From Periplaneta americana (Eukaryota > Arthropoda > Insecta > Blattodea > Blattidae), in the NCBI RefSeq assembly GCF_040183065.1, contig NC_091127.1, positions 111,804,834-111,868,833 on the forward strand: 64,000 bases of DNA. The letters run 5' to 3'. Both the position numbers and the translations under genes were made by a program. The notes under the pieces were generated by a model. That model worked only from the letters and a program-made list of their open reading frames with translations. It ran no database searches and was not told the origin of the DNA. Shown here in pieces: positions 22,301 to 32,294 of this stretch. How positions within the stretch are numbered: position 1 is the stretch's first letter; each line of letters opens with the position of its first letter.

Positions 22301-24829
22301 CACAAAAAGCTAGCTTTGACATTGAAAAGAATTTAGTTTCCGAGTTATCCCTTTCGTGAGTTGTGTTCAGTTGATGTGTTAGTGCAGGGGTTACCAACCT
22401 GTGTGTCGCGCATCTCCATGGAGTGTGTCGCGAAATTTTGGATTTGAAAAATAAATTTTATCCCATCCAGAAAGTCTCTTTACAACGTATTTTTTTTATT
22501 TGCAACGAAGTTTTTGATATGGTACATTTTATATTGTGACAGACTTTACCAATGAAACGTGAACACCTGCAACAATGCTCACTTCAGTTTTTCAACCATA
22601 AGGCCACGTATAAAGAAACTCTGTGCAACCTACAAACCGCAGATTTCACATTAATTTAAATAGGCGAGTTTTCAAAACCGATAATCTTTTATCGGACATC
22701 CAGCATAGATAGTATAGGATTTTTGACACATACCTTTGTTTTCTTTCTAATGCCACCAAAGTTGCTGCTTGTTCTTTTATAATTTTCGACCTTATCTACA
22801 ACACTACATAGAAGTTGTTATCAATGGTTTTTTTTTTTTCTAGCGGAATGCGCTGGAACAGTGTTCTGACACCTTTATGTTGCATTTTTCATCATGGAAC
22901 CGAAATATGTGTAAATAACTATGTTTTTAATATAATTTTTCTTTGAATTACGTTTAGACCTTGAAAGTCTTGGACGAAAAAGAGGTTAAAAATAACAAAA
23001 TTCCTGTGCAGTGAACAGTAATCATCTCCCCGTCCGCTATAAAATATTCTACACAGAATTCCACCATCTCTTTCTCCAGAAGAAATGTACTACTAGTTAT
23101 TATTATATTATTATTACTATTAATAAAATCAAATAAGTGTGTCGCGATATCATGGGCATTCAGTAAAGTGTGTTGTCAGTCAAAAAAGGTTGGGAACCAC
23201 TGTGTTAGTGTACAATATTGTGCCTGATATAATAAATCATGAGTGAAATTACAGTTCCTGACACTAATTTACTTGAATTTTTGAGGACAATTCCGTTATC
23301 AGGGCTGACCTACGAACAAAAGTGTGATTTAAAAAACAAACGACCGACTCCCTTGCTGTCAATGAAGGACACAGCCAACAGTGAAGAACAAAATGTACTG
23401 TTATGAGTTTATTATGATGGGAAACATAATTTTATTCTGCGGAGAATGAAGCTCATCTACAGAAAGGACATCTGATTTTGTAAAATTATGTAGTAAAAAA
23501 TAATCTAATAAAGATTTTGACGTAATTATACTAATATTTTATCTATTGACGTTAATATTGTGATTTCTCTAAATATGACAGAGTGTGAGCTAATGTTAAA
23601 TTATAGGTATAGGTGTCTATTTGTTAGAGATATGTAAGCTTATGTGTAAACCATGAAATCATATATATTATCATATCATCATTTGAGGTGATGCCTTGTT
23701 GGTGTCACTTATGAGGTTTCAACCAATTTTCGGACTGCTGACTTGACAATGACTACTATTTACTTTAAGACTATATTTTTGCAATACGTTTCCTCATATA
23801 TGAAAGACAACTTGAGTTAGCTTTCCCTGCTTAAAATTTCATGCTATGCCACTGCAAAATTCGGGGTTTATGCAACAAAATCCTAAAAATATATACAGTT
23901 GTCTATTATATGCAGGAACGCCTGAAATATGCAAAAATATGCACGAATAACTTTGCATATTCGTCACCACAAACGAAACATGTACAAAAATGTTTTTGCA
24001 TACGAATCACTCGCGTGTATTTTATTGTTAATCATTATATTGTAACCGAACATTTAAGTTAACATGTAAAAATATTTAGATATTGTAATTTACAGCCTGA
24101 TGATGCCAATAGGCGAAAAAGTTAGCATAAGATATTACAAAAAAGAAATTATTATAGCCCATTATGTTATAATATTTAGCCTATTTTTGTAATATTTCTA
24201 TAGGTCATTAGACTGAAATACATGCTCATTTAATTAAAGGGCTACACATAAGTAAATTACCATGAAATATATGTAATAGATAAAGAAAGTAAGAGAGAAG
24301 AAGTAGAGGAGAATGAGGGGGAAGAAGATAAAAGAAAGAAACAATAAAAAATTATATTGTAATTTCCTGTAAAATAACATAGAAGCAGCAGATATTAACC
24401 TGAGTTTTTTTTTTAGTGAAAAAAAATATGTGGAACAAAATTATTTTCAATATCAAAGTTACTTCTAATAAGATTGTAAAACAAAATATTTCATTCTGGC
24501 AATAGCAAAAGGTACTTTCTGTACATAAGGGGATAATAGTTCTATGAAATTACAATTATAGAGTTGTTATCAACTGTTGACACTCTTCCATTTTACGATA
24601 TTCTTTAATATTTATTCCGAAAGATCCGAAACCTTGAACGCCGGTGCTGACCTTGACTAGATACAAAGTTCGCTCCAGTTTCTAGGTAGGCCTATGAACT
24701 TGCACATAAATGTCTTTCTTAAATGTGCAGTAATCTTAAGTTACCTGCTTCATGGTTCCACAAAGGCTGAAGCTTTGCAGGAACAAACTTGTCCGCAAAT
24801 GCTATGGACTTTCTGTATATAAGTGACAT
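15004..24829 (-). CDS. MPC2: Mitochondrial pyruvate carrier 2, complete four-exon gene
   Basis: Spliced from exons 24829-24745, 21189-21149, 16527-16331 and 15055-15004, this gives a 124-aa protein, close to the usual size of animal MPC2 (about 127 aa). MPC2 pairs with MPC1 in the inner mitochondrial membrane to import pyruvate into the matrix. Family hallmarks in order are: an N-terminal amphipathic stretch ending VPAKLQPLW; GPKTIFFWAPAFKW; AGLGDLARPAEK; a membrane segment around ATGLVWARYSMVIIPKNYSL; and a last membrane segment ending LGRAL. Every intron has GT..AG ends and reading phases join exactly (phases 1, 0, 2). No substitution at a diagnostic position was noticed. Introns 1 and 2 hold hAT transposons. 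Function is from family knowledge, exon structure is read directly. Confidence is high; expression is untested. Confidence 0.93.
15433..15503. repeat. (CT)n-(TA)n compound microsatellite in MPC2 intron 3
   Basis: About 24 CT units followed by about 10 TA units. Confidence 0.95.
16246..16312. repeat. (GT)n microsatellite in MPC2 intron 3
   Basis: Long GT run with GTGC variants, ending about 20 bp from the exon 3 donor (as CA repeats on the coding strand), close enough to affect splice-site choice. Confidence 0.95.
16331..16527 (-). CDS. MPC2: MPC2 exon 3
   Basis: Starts after TTTTCAAG at 16528 with SLVIAGLGDLARPAEK and ends CTT AA|GTGAGT. It encodes 65 residues including two membrane segments. 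The donor overlaps an in-frame TGA: if the intron is retained the frame reads ...ALK-stop at 16327, so an unspliced transcript would make a 109-aa protein without the C-terminal tail. The strong GTGAGT donor and a good downstream exon argue that splicing is normal. Confidence 0.93.
16740..16960. repeat. A-rich tandem repeat ending in a perfect hairpin (MPC2 intron 2)
   Basis: Two diverged copies of a roughly 50-bp A-rich unit (AAACACGAATAAA / AACATGAATAAA) are followed by AACAGAAGCACTG and its inverse CAGTGCTTCTGTT around an A-run/T-run centre (about 16895-16956). The hairpin arms are exact. Confidence 0.8.
17386..20230 (-). mobile_element. hAT transposon, nearly intact, in MPC2 intron 2
   Basis: Perfect 15-bp terminal inverted repeats CAGTGGCGTCTCCTG and a perfect 8-bp duplication GTTTCAGC (17378-17385, 20231-20238). 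Length 2845 bp. The transposase runs on the minus strand, the same sense as MPC2, and has only two nonsense codons. Intact ends and duplication point to a fairly recent insertion. Confidence 0.96.
17656..19839 (-). pseudogene. hAT transposase with two in-frame stops (ZMYM1-like)
   Basis: A single frame of 728 codons from MASESVVQKLLHSPF to the stop at 17656, interrupted only by TAG at 19558 (likely a former Trp) and TAA at 18913. Domains: TTF-type zinc finger (about residues 40-100, CGATGTGRGFERHFRKE, FYCWTCLLF), RNase H-like hAT domain (LDETSDISNKSQLSTVFRY about residue 255, QTYDGAAVMS about 320), and C-terminal dimerisation region (SSVERSFSSLKRIHTYCRC about 665). No frameshift is seen. It is about the size expected for the family. 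Confidence 0.94.
21149..21189 (-). CDS. MPC2: MPC2 exon 2 (41-nt micro-exon)
   Basis: A 41-nt exon between TTTTTCAG and GTAAGTTG. It completes the glycine begun in exon 1 and adds PKTIFFWAPAFKW, the most diagnostic stretch of MPC2. It is too short for ORF-based gene finding and was recognised only by the protein motif and perfect splice signals. Phase is 1 in and 0 out. Confidence 0.93.
22385..23202. mobile_element. Non-autonomous hAT inside a hAT (MPC2 intron 1)
   Basis: Ends CAGGGGTTACCAACCT and, reversed, CAGTGGTTCCCAACCT, with a perfect 8-bp duplication TGTTAGTG (22377-22384, 23203-23210). 818 bp without a recognisable protein. Confidence 0.92.
23239..23406 (+). pseudogene. N-terminal stub of a hAT transposase
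   Basis: MSEITVPDTNLLEFLRTIPL then YEQKCDLKNKRPTP, ending at a TGA after 55 residues. It resembles the leader (LPYAQKKQVIDSGRPCP) of the hAT at 17.4-20.2 kb. The finger and catalytic parts are deleted. Confidence 0.65.
24093..24131 (+). ncRNA. Hammerhead-ribozyme-like motif, isolated copy
   Basis: Canonical CUGAUGA at 24097, extra U, GCC/GGC stem II with AAUA loop, GAAA, then AAGUUA and GCAU. Resembles the motif at 4050-4086, but stem I is reduced to two pairs (GC/GC). No inverted partner is found nearby. It lies in MPC2 intron 1, on the antisense strand. Confidence 0.35.
24745..24829 (-). CDS. MPC2: MPC2 exon 1
   Basis: Codes for MSLIYRKSIAFADKFV and on to LQPLWNHEA plus the first base of a glycine codon. 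The ATG at 24829 is chosen because the protein aligns with MPC2 from its first residues. The donor is G|GTAACTT at 24744. The 5' UTR and promoter must lie within the next few hundred bases (24830-25100), where no recognisable element is seen. Confidence 0.92.
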
Positions 24830-25100
24830 AATTTCAAAATATTTACACCTCAGACAAAGTTTAAAATAACTTCACTGCCTTTCTAACTACTTGCTACGCA
24901 CTACTCCACTCCACACCATCTATTTGCCAACAGCACACAGTCAGTGTCGCCAACCAGCTGAGACGAAATCACGCTAAGGCAAAGTTTCTTGTAACTATTA
25001 TGTTTTAATTACAGGAATTTACTCTTTTTTTCCTTTTCGCCTCTCTCCCTCCCTCCAAAAACTTATGAAAGCAAAAGACACTTTGCTCATTAGGACAACA

Positions 25101-25326
25101 GGTAATTTGCTAGGAGACGTCGTTGCATATAGACCACTTTTACACTAAACCTAACTTTAGTGTATACAATGTATACTAAAACACTAACCTAACCTAACGT
25201 AACCTGTCACAGATTAAGGAAAAGGTAGGTTAGGTTAGTTTAGGGTTTTAGTATATCTTGCAAAAACACATTTTAGGTTTAGTGTAAAAGTGGTCTATAT
25301 GCAACGACGTCTTCTAGCAAATTACC
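25101..25326. mobile_element. Foldback MITE upstream of MPC2
   Basis: Arms start GGTAATTTGCTAG and pair over about 100 bp. Perfect 8-bp flanking duplication GGACAACA (25093-25100, 25327-25334). The hairpin apex holds a few CCTAA/TTAGG units. It lies about 270 bp upstream of the MPC2 start codon. Confidence 0.9.
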
Positions 25327-25426
25327 GGACAACATATTCAAATATCTCAGTAGTATTATTGGTTCTCATTAGATCGACAAGAATTTATTTATGTAGAAGA
25401 TAATGATTGGAGAGATATAACTACGC

Positions 25427-25664
25427 GCGTCCACACCTATGGAGTAACGGTCAGCGCGTCTGGCCGCGAAACCAGGTGGCCCGGGTTCGAATCCCGGTGG
25501 GGGCAAGTTACCTGGTTGAGGTTTTTTCCGGGGTTTTCCCTCAACCCAGTACGAGCAAATGCTGGGTAACTTTCGGTGCTGGACCCCGGACTCATTTCAC
25601 CGGCATTATCACCTTCATTTCATTCAGACGCAAAATATCCTAGATGTTGATAAAAATTAAATAA
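25427..25664 (+). mobile_element. tRNA-derived SINE (family 2), full length
   Basis: tRNA-like head with B box GGTTCGAATCC, body ACCTGGTTGAGG...CCCTCAACC, 3' end TTCAGACGC. Flanked by ATATAACTACGC / ATATAGCTACGC. Confidence 0.9.
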
Positions 25665-26019
25665 ATATAGCTACGCAAACTATTCGCTGAGTTAGCAACT
25701 GACATCGCTTTGAAACCACTTGAGCCATCCTATGTACTTTAGTCGTATTATTTCAAGATATGTATGGTTGTTCCCAGTTTAATTATAGTTATCTTTGATT
25801 ATGCGCAAACAGGTTCCAATAATCTAAATGAGGATTTCCTGTTTAGCTACCAGTATTAATTGGAATCGGTTTCTACTTCGAATTATTGACAATAAATAAA
25901 AGTAGATCTATTATACAAAAGATGACTTTTTTTTCTGCTCTGTTTAATCTTCCCTTTTCTCCTACTTACCACTGGGGGTAGAGGTGGGAGATTCTTGAGA
26001 TCGTACACTAGACATCTAA

Positions 26020-26170
26020 AAAATGCGGGCCTTCCTGGTCATGGGATCGGCATGACGTAGAACTACCGCAGAGACAACACAGGACAATCACAAGACAACG
26101 GACAAACACCAGTCCCGTGGATGGAAGAAATTTTTTCCATTGTCTGCGCCGGGAATCGAACCTTGGACCA
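26020..26170 (-). mobile_element. tRNA-head repeat (SINE), interrupted by another SINE
   Basis: On the minus strand GGTTCGATTCCCGGCGCAG is a B-box-like tRNA relic. The rest (GACTGGTGTTTGTCCGTTG on that strand) is a body unlike family 1 or 2. A family 1 SINE is inserted at its end. Confidence 0.5.
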
Positions 26171-26405
26171 CATTTTTATTTGGTTATTTAACGACGCTGT
26201 ATCAACTACGAGGCTATTTAGCGTTGGTGATAGCGAGATGAGGACGAGGATTCGACATAGATTACCTGGTATTCACCTTATAGTTGGGGAAAAACTCGGA
26301 AAAACCCAACCATGTAATCAGCCCAAGCGGGGATCGAACCCGCTCCTTAGAGCATCTTCAGACCGGGAGGCAAGCGCCTTAACCGACTGAGCCACGCCGG
26401 TGGCT
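26171..26405 (-). mobile_element. SINE family 1, full length, nested
   Basis: Head CACCGGCGTGGCTCAGTCGG and GGTTCGATCCCC B box, body ACATGGTTGGG. Target duplication TTGGACCA at 26163-26170 and 26406-26413. Confidence 0.9.
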
Positions 26406-26864
26406 TTGGACCATAATATGCATATTATGCTGTTGAACAACGCGATAGATACTGCGAAGTGATCAGTAGCGAACAAGTAAAAACTAGAGATAGGGATGTG
26501 ACAGCGTTTTGCTGTCACAGTCTGGAAGAAATCGCTGTGACAGATAATAGCGATTTTGTCATAGTGTGCTTTTGTAATTAGAGCGGCGAATATACGCTCT
26601 GCGCTGCGTTATCGCAATGTATGGGCGCGTATATTCGCTCAAGAATGTTTACGAATGATTGGGTGGATCATTCGTGGAAGAACATAGCGAGTGCATTGTA
26701 CCTCGAGTAGGCCTGTCAGAGAGTTGACGACGTTAAACTTTGAGTGGGGCGAAATTAATTAGATCCCAGTTATGTTGTCCTTCAAGTTAATCTTCTGACT
26801 TATAGTTGTCTGGACTGGACTCTGCAGCTGATTATATACGTACATCAATCGCCATCGCTGTGAG

Positions 26865-26947
26865 CAGTGGCGTGTGGTGATAAATAATCCTGGTGGTGCA
26901 CAAATATTTATTATGATTATGATTATCATATTATTATTATTACACCC

Positions 26948-26987
<40 letters not shown>

Positions 26988-28361
26988 GTTACTATTATTA
27001 TTATTATTATTATTGGTACTAACTACGACATAACTATTAATATATGTTATATAGGTATAATTTACATAATTTTGTTAGTCAAGAAATTGCAGTTAATCAG
27101 TTTCCTATGTAGGTCCAGTAATAGCAAAGTAAAGTGTTCAATTTCTATGCAGCACACCGTAAATAATATTGTTTTCGCTATATTACGTTTTATAACACAG
27201 TTCACACGTTCACAAGCTTCGATACGTGTGTCGTCTCATCAGCCTTAACTGCTAAAAGTCAGCAGCATTCTTTATTTCTTTGAAATCTCATCATGGCATA
27301 CATCCAAAATGGCTGTATAGTGTTTGATGTGCTTTCAAACACTGTTCCCCTTTCCAAATGTTCCTTAAGAGTGCGTCTAATTCAGAACTAAAATTGACGA
27401 GGCCAAGAAAAATACTAGCGTTTCAAGATGAGTTTACGTCTTCGTGACCTCTTAAAGCCAACTCAGAAGCTCCACAAAACCGCACGCACTTATCTGTTCT
27501 TGGTAACTTTATCATTGTGAAGTTCGATAGTCTCATTGAATGCAATTGTGTCTGTATGTTTGTTTGACCCAATACTGCTAATTTAACATTATTGTTGATG
27601 TGTGCAGCTGAAGAATCGTGTTTTTTAATTTTCGTTCATGTGCTTCAAATCAATCATATCTGCAGAACGATAATCAAAATTATGTAGTTACTACGCACAG
27701 TCCTAAATTAAAACAGAAAAATAAATAAAATTCATAAAACACACTTATTTTTGTCAGTAAATGTTCGCCGTCGATCAATAGGCAAGGAAAACAAAATACA
27801 GCGTCTTTTATATTGCAGCCACATATTGCATTTTTCGTTAAGTCCGAATGTTGAATTTTCTTGTCACTTCTCTATTACTGTTCTTCGTCACTTATAATTT
27901 TAATTCATGTGTAGGTCTACCCATCTTCTTTATTTTTATCTTTTCGTGTAAAGTTCTTACAGAAAATTACATATTTAAAAGATTTTGCACACTATTCATT
28001 GCAATATTTATGATAGAACGGGCCAACAGCTACTGCAGACAGCTTGAGAACACATCTGAAAGTGCTCCTAACCCCGCCTACGCACACTGTACTGCCTCCC
28101 TACCATGCTCCAAAGCCTGCCAGTGAAACTCTACTACTGCGCATGCTCGATTGGAACAGTGTGCCGCAAGTGTCGAGCGGTAAACAAGTCCCAGGCGTCA
28201 ACAAGACCAGTACACGTGCAGTGTTATTTTTACATAGTATTATAATAAAGAATTATGTCGCTCACATAGTCTATGGCAGCTCATTGATATAACTTTAAAA
28301 ACATGTGTTATTTCAAGAAGTGGTGCACTGCTCCTGTGCTCCTTAAGAGAAATCGCCACTG
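26865..28361. mobile_element. Non-autonomous hAT transposon
   Basis: Starts CAGTGGCGTGTGG, ends CGCCACTG. Perfect 8-bp duplication GCTGTGAG (26857-26864, 28362-28369). Its 1.5 kb contains an (ATT)n microsatellite (about 26940-27015) and no recognisable transposase. Confidence 0.88.
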
Positions 28362-28369
28362 GCTGTGAG

Positions 28370-28787
28370 TCACATATTGGTCGGAGATGGTGATTTCTCG
28401 AAGCTATGATTTTGGAAGTACTGTCACAGTCGAATCAGCGACAGAATCACAGGTCTTCAAATCACGCTCCACCATTAGTAAAAATTGCTGGGTAGGTAGC
28501 TATAGCCGCATCTGTGGCTCAAAATGTGCTCATTGTGGTCTTCCATCCAAGGGACTGAAGTTGCAGAGGGTCTTTCTCGGGATACTCTCGTTTTCCTCTA
28601 TCATTCCACCTTCCCTTCATTTCATCTTTCATCTGCACTAGTTAACCCTGAGGTTTAACAGACTACTTTTCTACGGATGGCACCTGGCTCTATTAAGGCT
28701 AAGATAGGATGGCCCACCTGTCAACATCCGATTCACGAATGCCACTCGGGCCACCTGTCATCGTATACAGTATGTGTGTATATGTAT
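28370..28787. other. Intergenic DNA, no feature recognised
   Basis: The flanks of the hAT share CTGTCACAG-rich sequence (26500-26580 and 28420-28450), so the hAT may sit in an older repeat. Confidence 0.35.
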
Positions 28788-28790
28788 ATA

Positions 28791-28832
<42 letters not shown>

Positions 28833-28852
28833 TATTAATCTAATGCTCCAAA

Positions 28853-29125
28853 CTATTGGAACTCAGCCATTAGTCTTCCAGCCTCCCAATATATTTGTCC
28901 ATTCGTCCCGTTCCAGAATTTGTGAAGTGCAGTACATTTCCTAAGATGGTCGCAGTTCATGATGGCATTTCTTCTGCACAGCATGCAGTTTGATGAATCC
29001 AAAATGTTGAAGCGATAAAGATGTTCTGCTAAGCAGTCGTGTCCTGTAGTTAGGTGGAATGCTGCTACAGCTTCACTTTGGGAAGTTTCCGGAATCATGT
29101 TTTTTCCGTTACCAATTTCGCCCAA
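28853..29125 (-). pseudogene. LINE RNase H-domain fragment
   Basis: SEAVAAFHLTTGHDCLAEHL, then C-x2-C...H-x4-C (NCMLCRRNAIMNCDHLRKC), then YWEAGRLMAEF, the RNase H end and zinc-knuckle-like tail of an insect non-LTR retrotransposon. Flanked by (TAT)n at about 28788-28833. Confidence 0.8.
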
Positions 29126-29191
29126 ATCTTCTCTTGGTTAATTTCTCTCAGTTGGTTTGATATTTCCTTTCTTAAAGTGGAAATGATCATT

Positions 29192-29196
<5 letters not shown>

Positions 29197-29232
<36 letters not shown>
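29197..29232. repeat. (AT)n microsatellite at a transposon end
   Basis: About 18 TA units immediately left of the element at 29233, consistent with a TA-targeting transposon. Confidence 0.95.
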
Positions 29233-29236
<4 letters not shown>

Positions 29237-29333
29237 GGGAGTGAAATAACCTTGCAGCTTGAAAGGGACGATAGGGTACACGTAAATGAATAGAAAACCT
29301 ATATTACGTTTTGTGATTAAATGCATGGTTAAT

Positions 29334-30687
29334 CAGGGATGTAGCGGAGCGGAGTGGAGCGACGCTCCGGCACTGTGTTCGAAGGTGGAGCGGAGCTCCG
29401 GCACTGATTTGGAATTTTAAAATCTGTTTTGACATCACAATACTTTCCCAGCTAACGATATCTTAGTTAATGTCAGAATATTTAGTGATTATATTTTCTG
29501 TGCTTCCTTTAAAATCGGAAGAAGTTCGGAAGTAGAGGGTCGCGAGACCACTAGGAACGTAGACGGTGTGTGTGATGAGAAATGAGGGAAGAATCAGTGA
29601 CAGGACAACCATCAAACTAAACTTTAGTGCGCCTGCGCGAAATGATCACATTCCTAATTCACTTTCGTTTCGTATCGTATTTCGTTAGTTTTCGCGTCTT
29701 TGTACGATACAGGAGATTGTTACTTACCGAAATGTGTTGTGTTTGTTTCCCAGTTATTTTACGAAGTGAATTTTAAACAGTTAATTTACTGCCTATAACT
29801 AAAAGACTGCTTGAAACTTTTGTTTTTATCTATTGCCATTCAGTAAATATGGAATAAAATAAACATAGACAAAAAAATAAACTTCTTTCTTTTCTCGTGT
29901 CATTGCTCTTACTACTGGATTTACAAAAGCTTCCTCTCCTGATATTGTTGATATCTCAAACCTATCGCATCTACTTGATGAACCTAGTAATTCAACCAGA
30001 GATACTGTTATAAAAGATACAGACAGTTCCAATATGACTGCGAAGAATATTCAACGTCATAAGGTTCAAAATAGTGAAAGCCAGTCGGCCTGCAAAGTGA
30101 GTGGCCGAATGTATGGAATGAAAAAAATGTGTGGTCAAGAAAAAAAGAAGCTTATCCGTGGATTCAGTGTAAGCAATGTAAGCTAGGCTGTAAAGTGTGT
30201 CATGAAGTAACTACATTAGGTGCATTAAAAAAACTGTATTTCTGTATCTAATGAATGGCGCTCATATTAGTAAATTACTACGGATCGAACAGATCAGATC
30301 AGATCAGATCAGCTTAAGTCACTACGAAAAAAATCATTGAACACAAGAAATCCAGTGCTCATAATATAGCACAAAAATTATTCATATGTCTGAAAAGCAA
30401 TCAATTGAAAATGTTTGCGAATAAATGGGTGCAGCCCACTGTAAAGCAACAAAAGCGAAATTTAGATCAGCTTACTACATTGCGCAGAATGATCACCCTT
30501 ACAGTGACCATTTCGGTTTACTTGAGCTTCAGAAGCTAAATGGAGTAGATATTGATTGGTGTTGCCTTGCATTCTCCTTACAGTCTTACTTTATGGCATT
30601 TTTTTTTTGCATCCAAATCTTCCCCTTCCCCAAAAGTTAAAAAATATAAAAAGCTCCGGCACTCTAAAGTTTGGGACTACAACCCTG
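29334..30687 (+). mobile_element. Decayed hAT (KIAA1586-like) nested in a MITE
   Basis: Ends CAGGGATGTAGC and, reversed, CAGGGTTGTAGT. Flanks TGGTTAAT / CGGTTAAT (7 of 8). Left end has repeated GGAGCGGAGCTCC-like palindromes. Carries a transposase fragment at about 30325-30560. Confidence 0.8.
30325..30560 (+). pseudogene. KIAA1586-like hAT transposase fragment
   Basis: Reads KKIIEHKKSSAHNIAQKLF, then in another frame SEKQSIENVCE-stop-MGA, KFRSAYYIAQNDHPYSDHF, LLELQKLNGVDI. The FRxAYYxAxNxxPxxDHxxLLELQxxNG pattern is diagnostic of this hAT branch. One frameshift and one stop; the catalytic domain is missing. Confidence 0.7.
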
Positions 30688-31049
30688 CGGTTAATTAGAA
30701 AATTAAGTTTGAGCAGTCCGGCAACATCGTCGCTAATACACTCTACTCGTGATACAGATGTAAGAGGTCAACGAACTCGGCGAGTCTTCGTACATAAGCT
30801 GCATTCTGCCGAGACGTTGACACTCGCTCGCTTCGTGCAATGACTTGAATTTAGAGGTTTTTAAAATTAAATTTTCACGAAAACCATTCACGCTATTGAA
30901 ATATGCCAGAGAGATAAATTATTCTTTATTAGATTTCCTATCGATATGAACAAAAATCACTACCCTACTCGCAATAGTTACCCAACAAGAGATTGTTAAA
31001 CATTTGGGAAAGAAATTTTTTTCTGAAAACTGTGAACAGGGTGTTTAAA

Positions 31050-31887
31050 AAATACGGGGCATAATTTGGGCCACCTCTACCTATCCATCGATCAGGAAAC
31101 CTTCGATCCAAGTACCAGCGAGCCGTACGACTGAAGTGTGCAGGAGCGCCATCATGCAAGAAGTGAATGTGTTGACGATTGATCAGTAGAGTGTCTTCTA
31201 AAACATGAGGTATGGTGTTTTCCAGGAAGTTTGTGTACGCCTGCCCCGTAAGTCTGTTTACAAGTACATGGGGTCCAACTAATCGATCACCAATGATACC
31301 GGCCCACATGTTGAGGGAGAACCGCACCTGGTGATGAGATGGAACAGTTGCACGTGGGTTTTCATACGCCCATACATGCTGATTGTGGAAATTTGTTATG
31401 CTATCTCGTGTGAACTGTGCTTCATCTGTAAATAATACTAAGGCAGGAAAGTTCGGATTTACACCACACTGCTGCAAGAACCACTGACAGAACCTAACTC
31501 GTGCAGGGTAATCTGCTGGTGACAGGGCCTGTACACTTTGCAAATGATAAGGATACAATTGATACTCTTTCAACAGTCTCCAGACAGTCATATGAGGAAC
31601 ATTGACTTGCAACGCTACCCTTCGTGTGCTGATACAAGGAGTCATGTTCACAGCCTCCAGAATCTCCTCCTGTACTTCTGGAGTTGTAGATCTTGGTCGT
31701 CCCCTTCCCAAACCAGGAGAGTTAAATTTTCCATACTCGCACAGACGGTAATGGAGACGTACAAATGTCTTCCGATCTGGACATTGTCGCTGTGGGTACC
31801 TCTCCTGGTACAAACGACGAGCCAGCGCAGCATTGCCGTCCGCCTTTTTACGTGAAGTGTATCTCTGCCAGCTCTTGATTTGAATAC
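31050..31887 (-). pseudogene. Tc1/mariner-like transposase lacking its third catalytic residue
   Basis: MYSNQELAEIHFT (31887), a frameshift, then ADGNAALARRLYQERYPQRQ, HTH region (TPCISTRRVALQVNVPHMTV), first catalytic D in LVLFTDEAQFTR and second in IHFLHDGAPAHFS. After WIGRGGP the coding sequence runs straight into the terminal repeat, so the final WPPRSPDLxPxD block with the third acidic residue is deleted. The open frame continues by chance to 30965. Confidence 0.88.
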
Positions 31888-32116
31888 ATGTCGCACAGTC
31901 TAACGCCTACACAACACTGAATGTAACCTTCGCCTCGGAATGAACTGTCAGAGTGCCCTCTTAATGTCTCCTTTGACGGCAACGATCTGCGGAAAGAAAA
32001 ACGTTCCGGTGAATTTCAATGTTATGAAGGTCATAACTCGGAAATGAAGCATTTCCGGACACATGTTGTAATGAACTATTTTGATTGTCTACATGTGGGA
32101 AATACATACCTGAAAT

Positions 32117-32294
32117 CAGAGGCGTATACTGGTTAAAGGGCTGACCCTATTATTACACAAAATATATCTAACAATTACTTTAATTTTAATTACTATGGTA
32201 AAACTAATAATACAAAATTATTACATTATGTTATATTATAAACTTTTTCTTTTGTAATTTCCTTGGGCTACCGCCGGTAGCCCGGTAGCCCCTG
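32117..32294 (-). mobile_element. 178-bp hAT MITE derived from the 5.7/62.6-kb family
   Basis: Left 65 bp equals the inverted right end and the rest the inverted left end of the hAT at 5661-8450, with the middle deleted. Perfect 8-bp duplication CCTGAAAT (32109-32116, 32295-32302). Lies inside the mariner. Confidence 0.94.

Larger units (their letters stand above)
21993..23854 (+). mobile_element. Internally deleted hAT in MPC2 intron 1, host of a second hAT
   Basis: Left end CAGTGGCGTAGCGT, right end reversed CAGTGGCATAGCAT. Flanks CAAATTTC (21985-21992) and CAAAATTC (23855-23862) are an 8-bp duplication with one change. It retains only the transposase N-terminus (23239-23406). Confidence 0.8.

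Noticed and set aside
25190-25245. Interstitial telomere array
   Set aside because: Only a few TTAGG units, symmetrical as part of the foldback apex; too short for a telomeric relic.
25427-25520. Possible functional tRNA gene
   Set aside because: A and B boxes are those of a SINE head; flanking SINE body and target duplication, and no complete cloverleaf acceptor stem is visible.
30556-30843. 95-codon plus frame
   Set aside because: Crosses the junction between hAT end and MITE; no domain and no conservation of frame.
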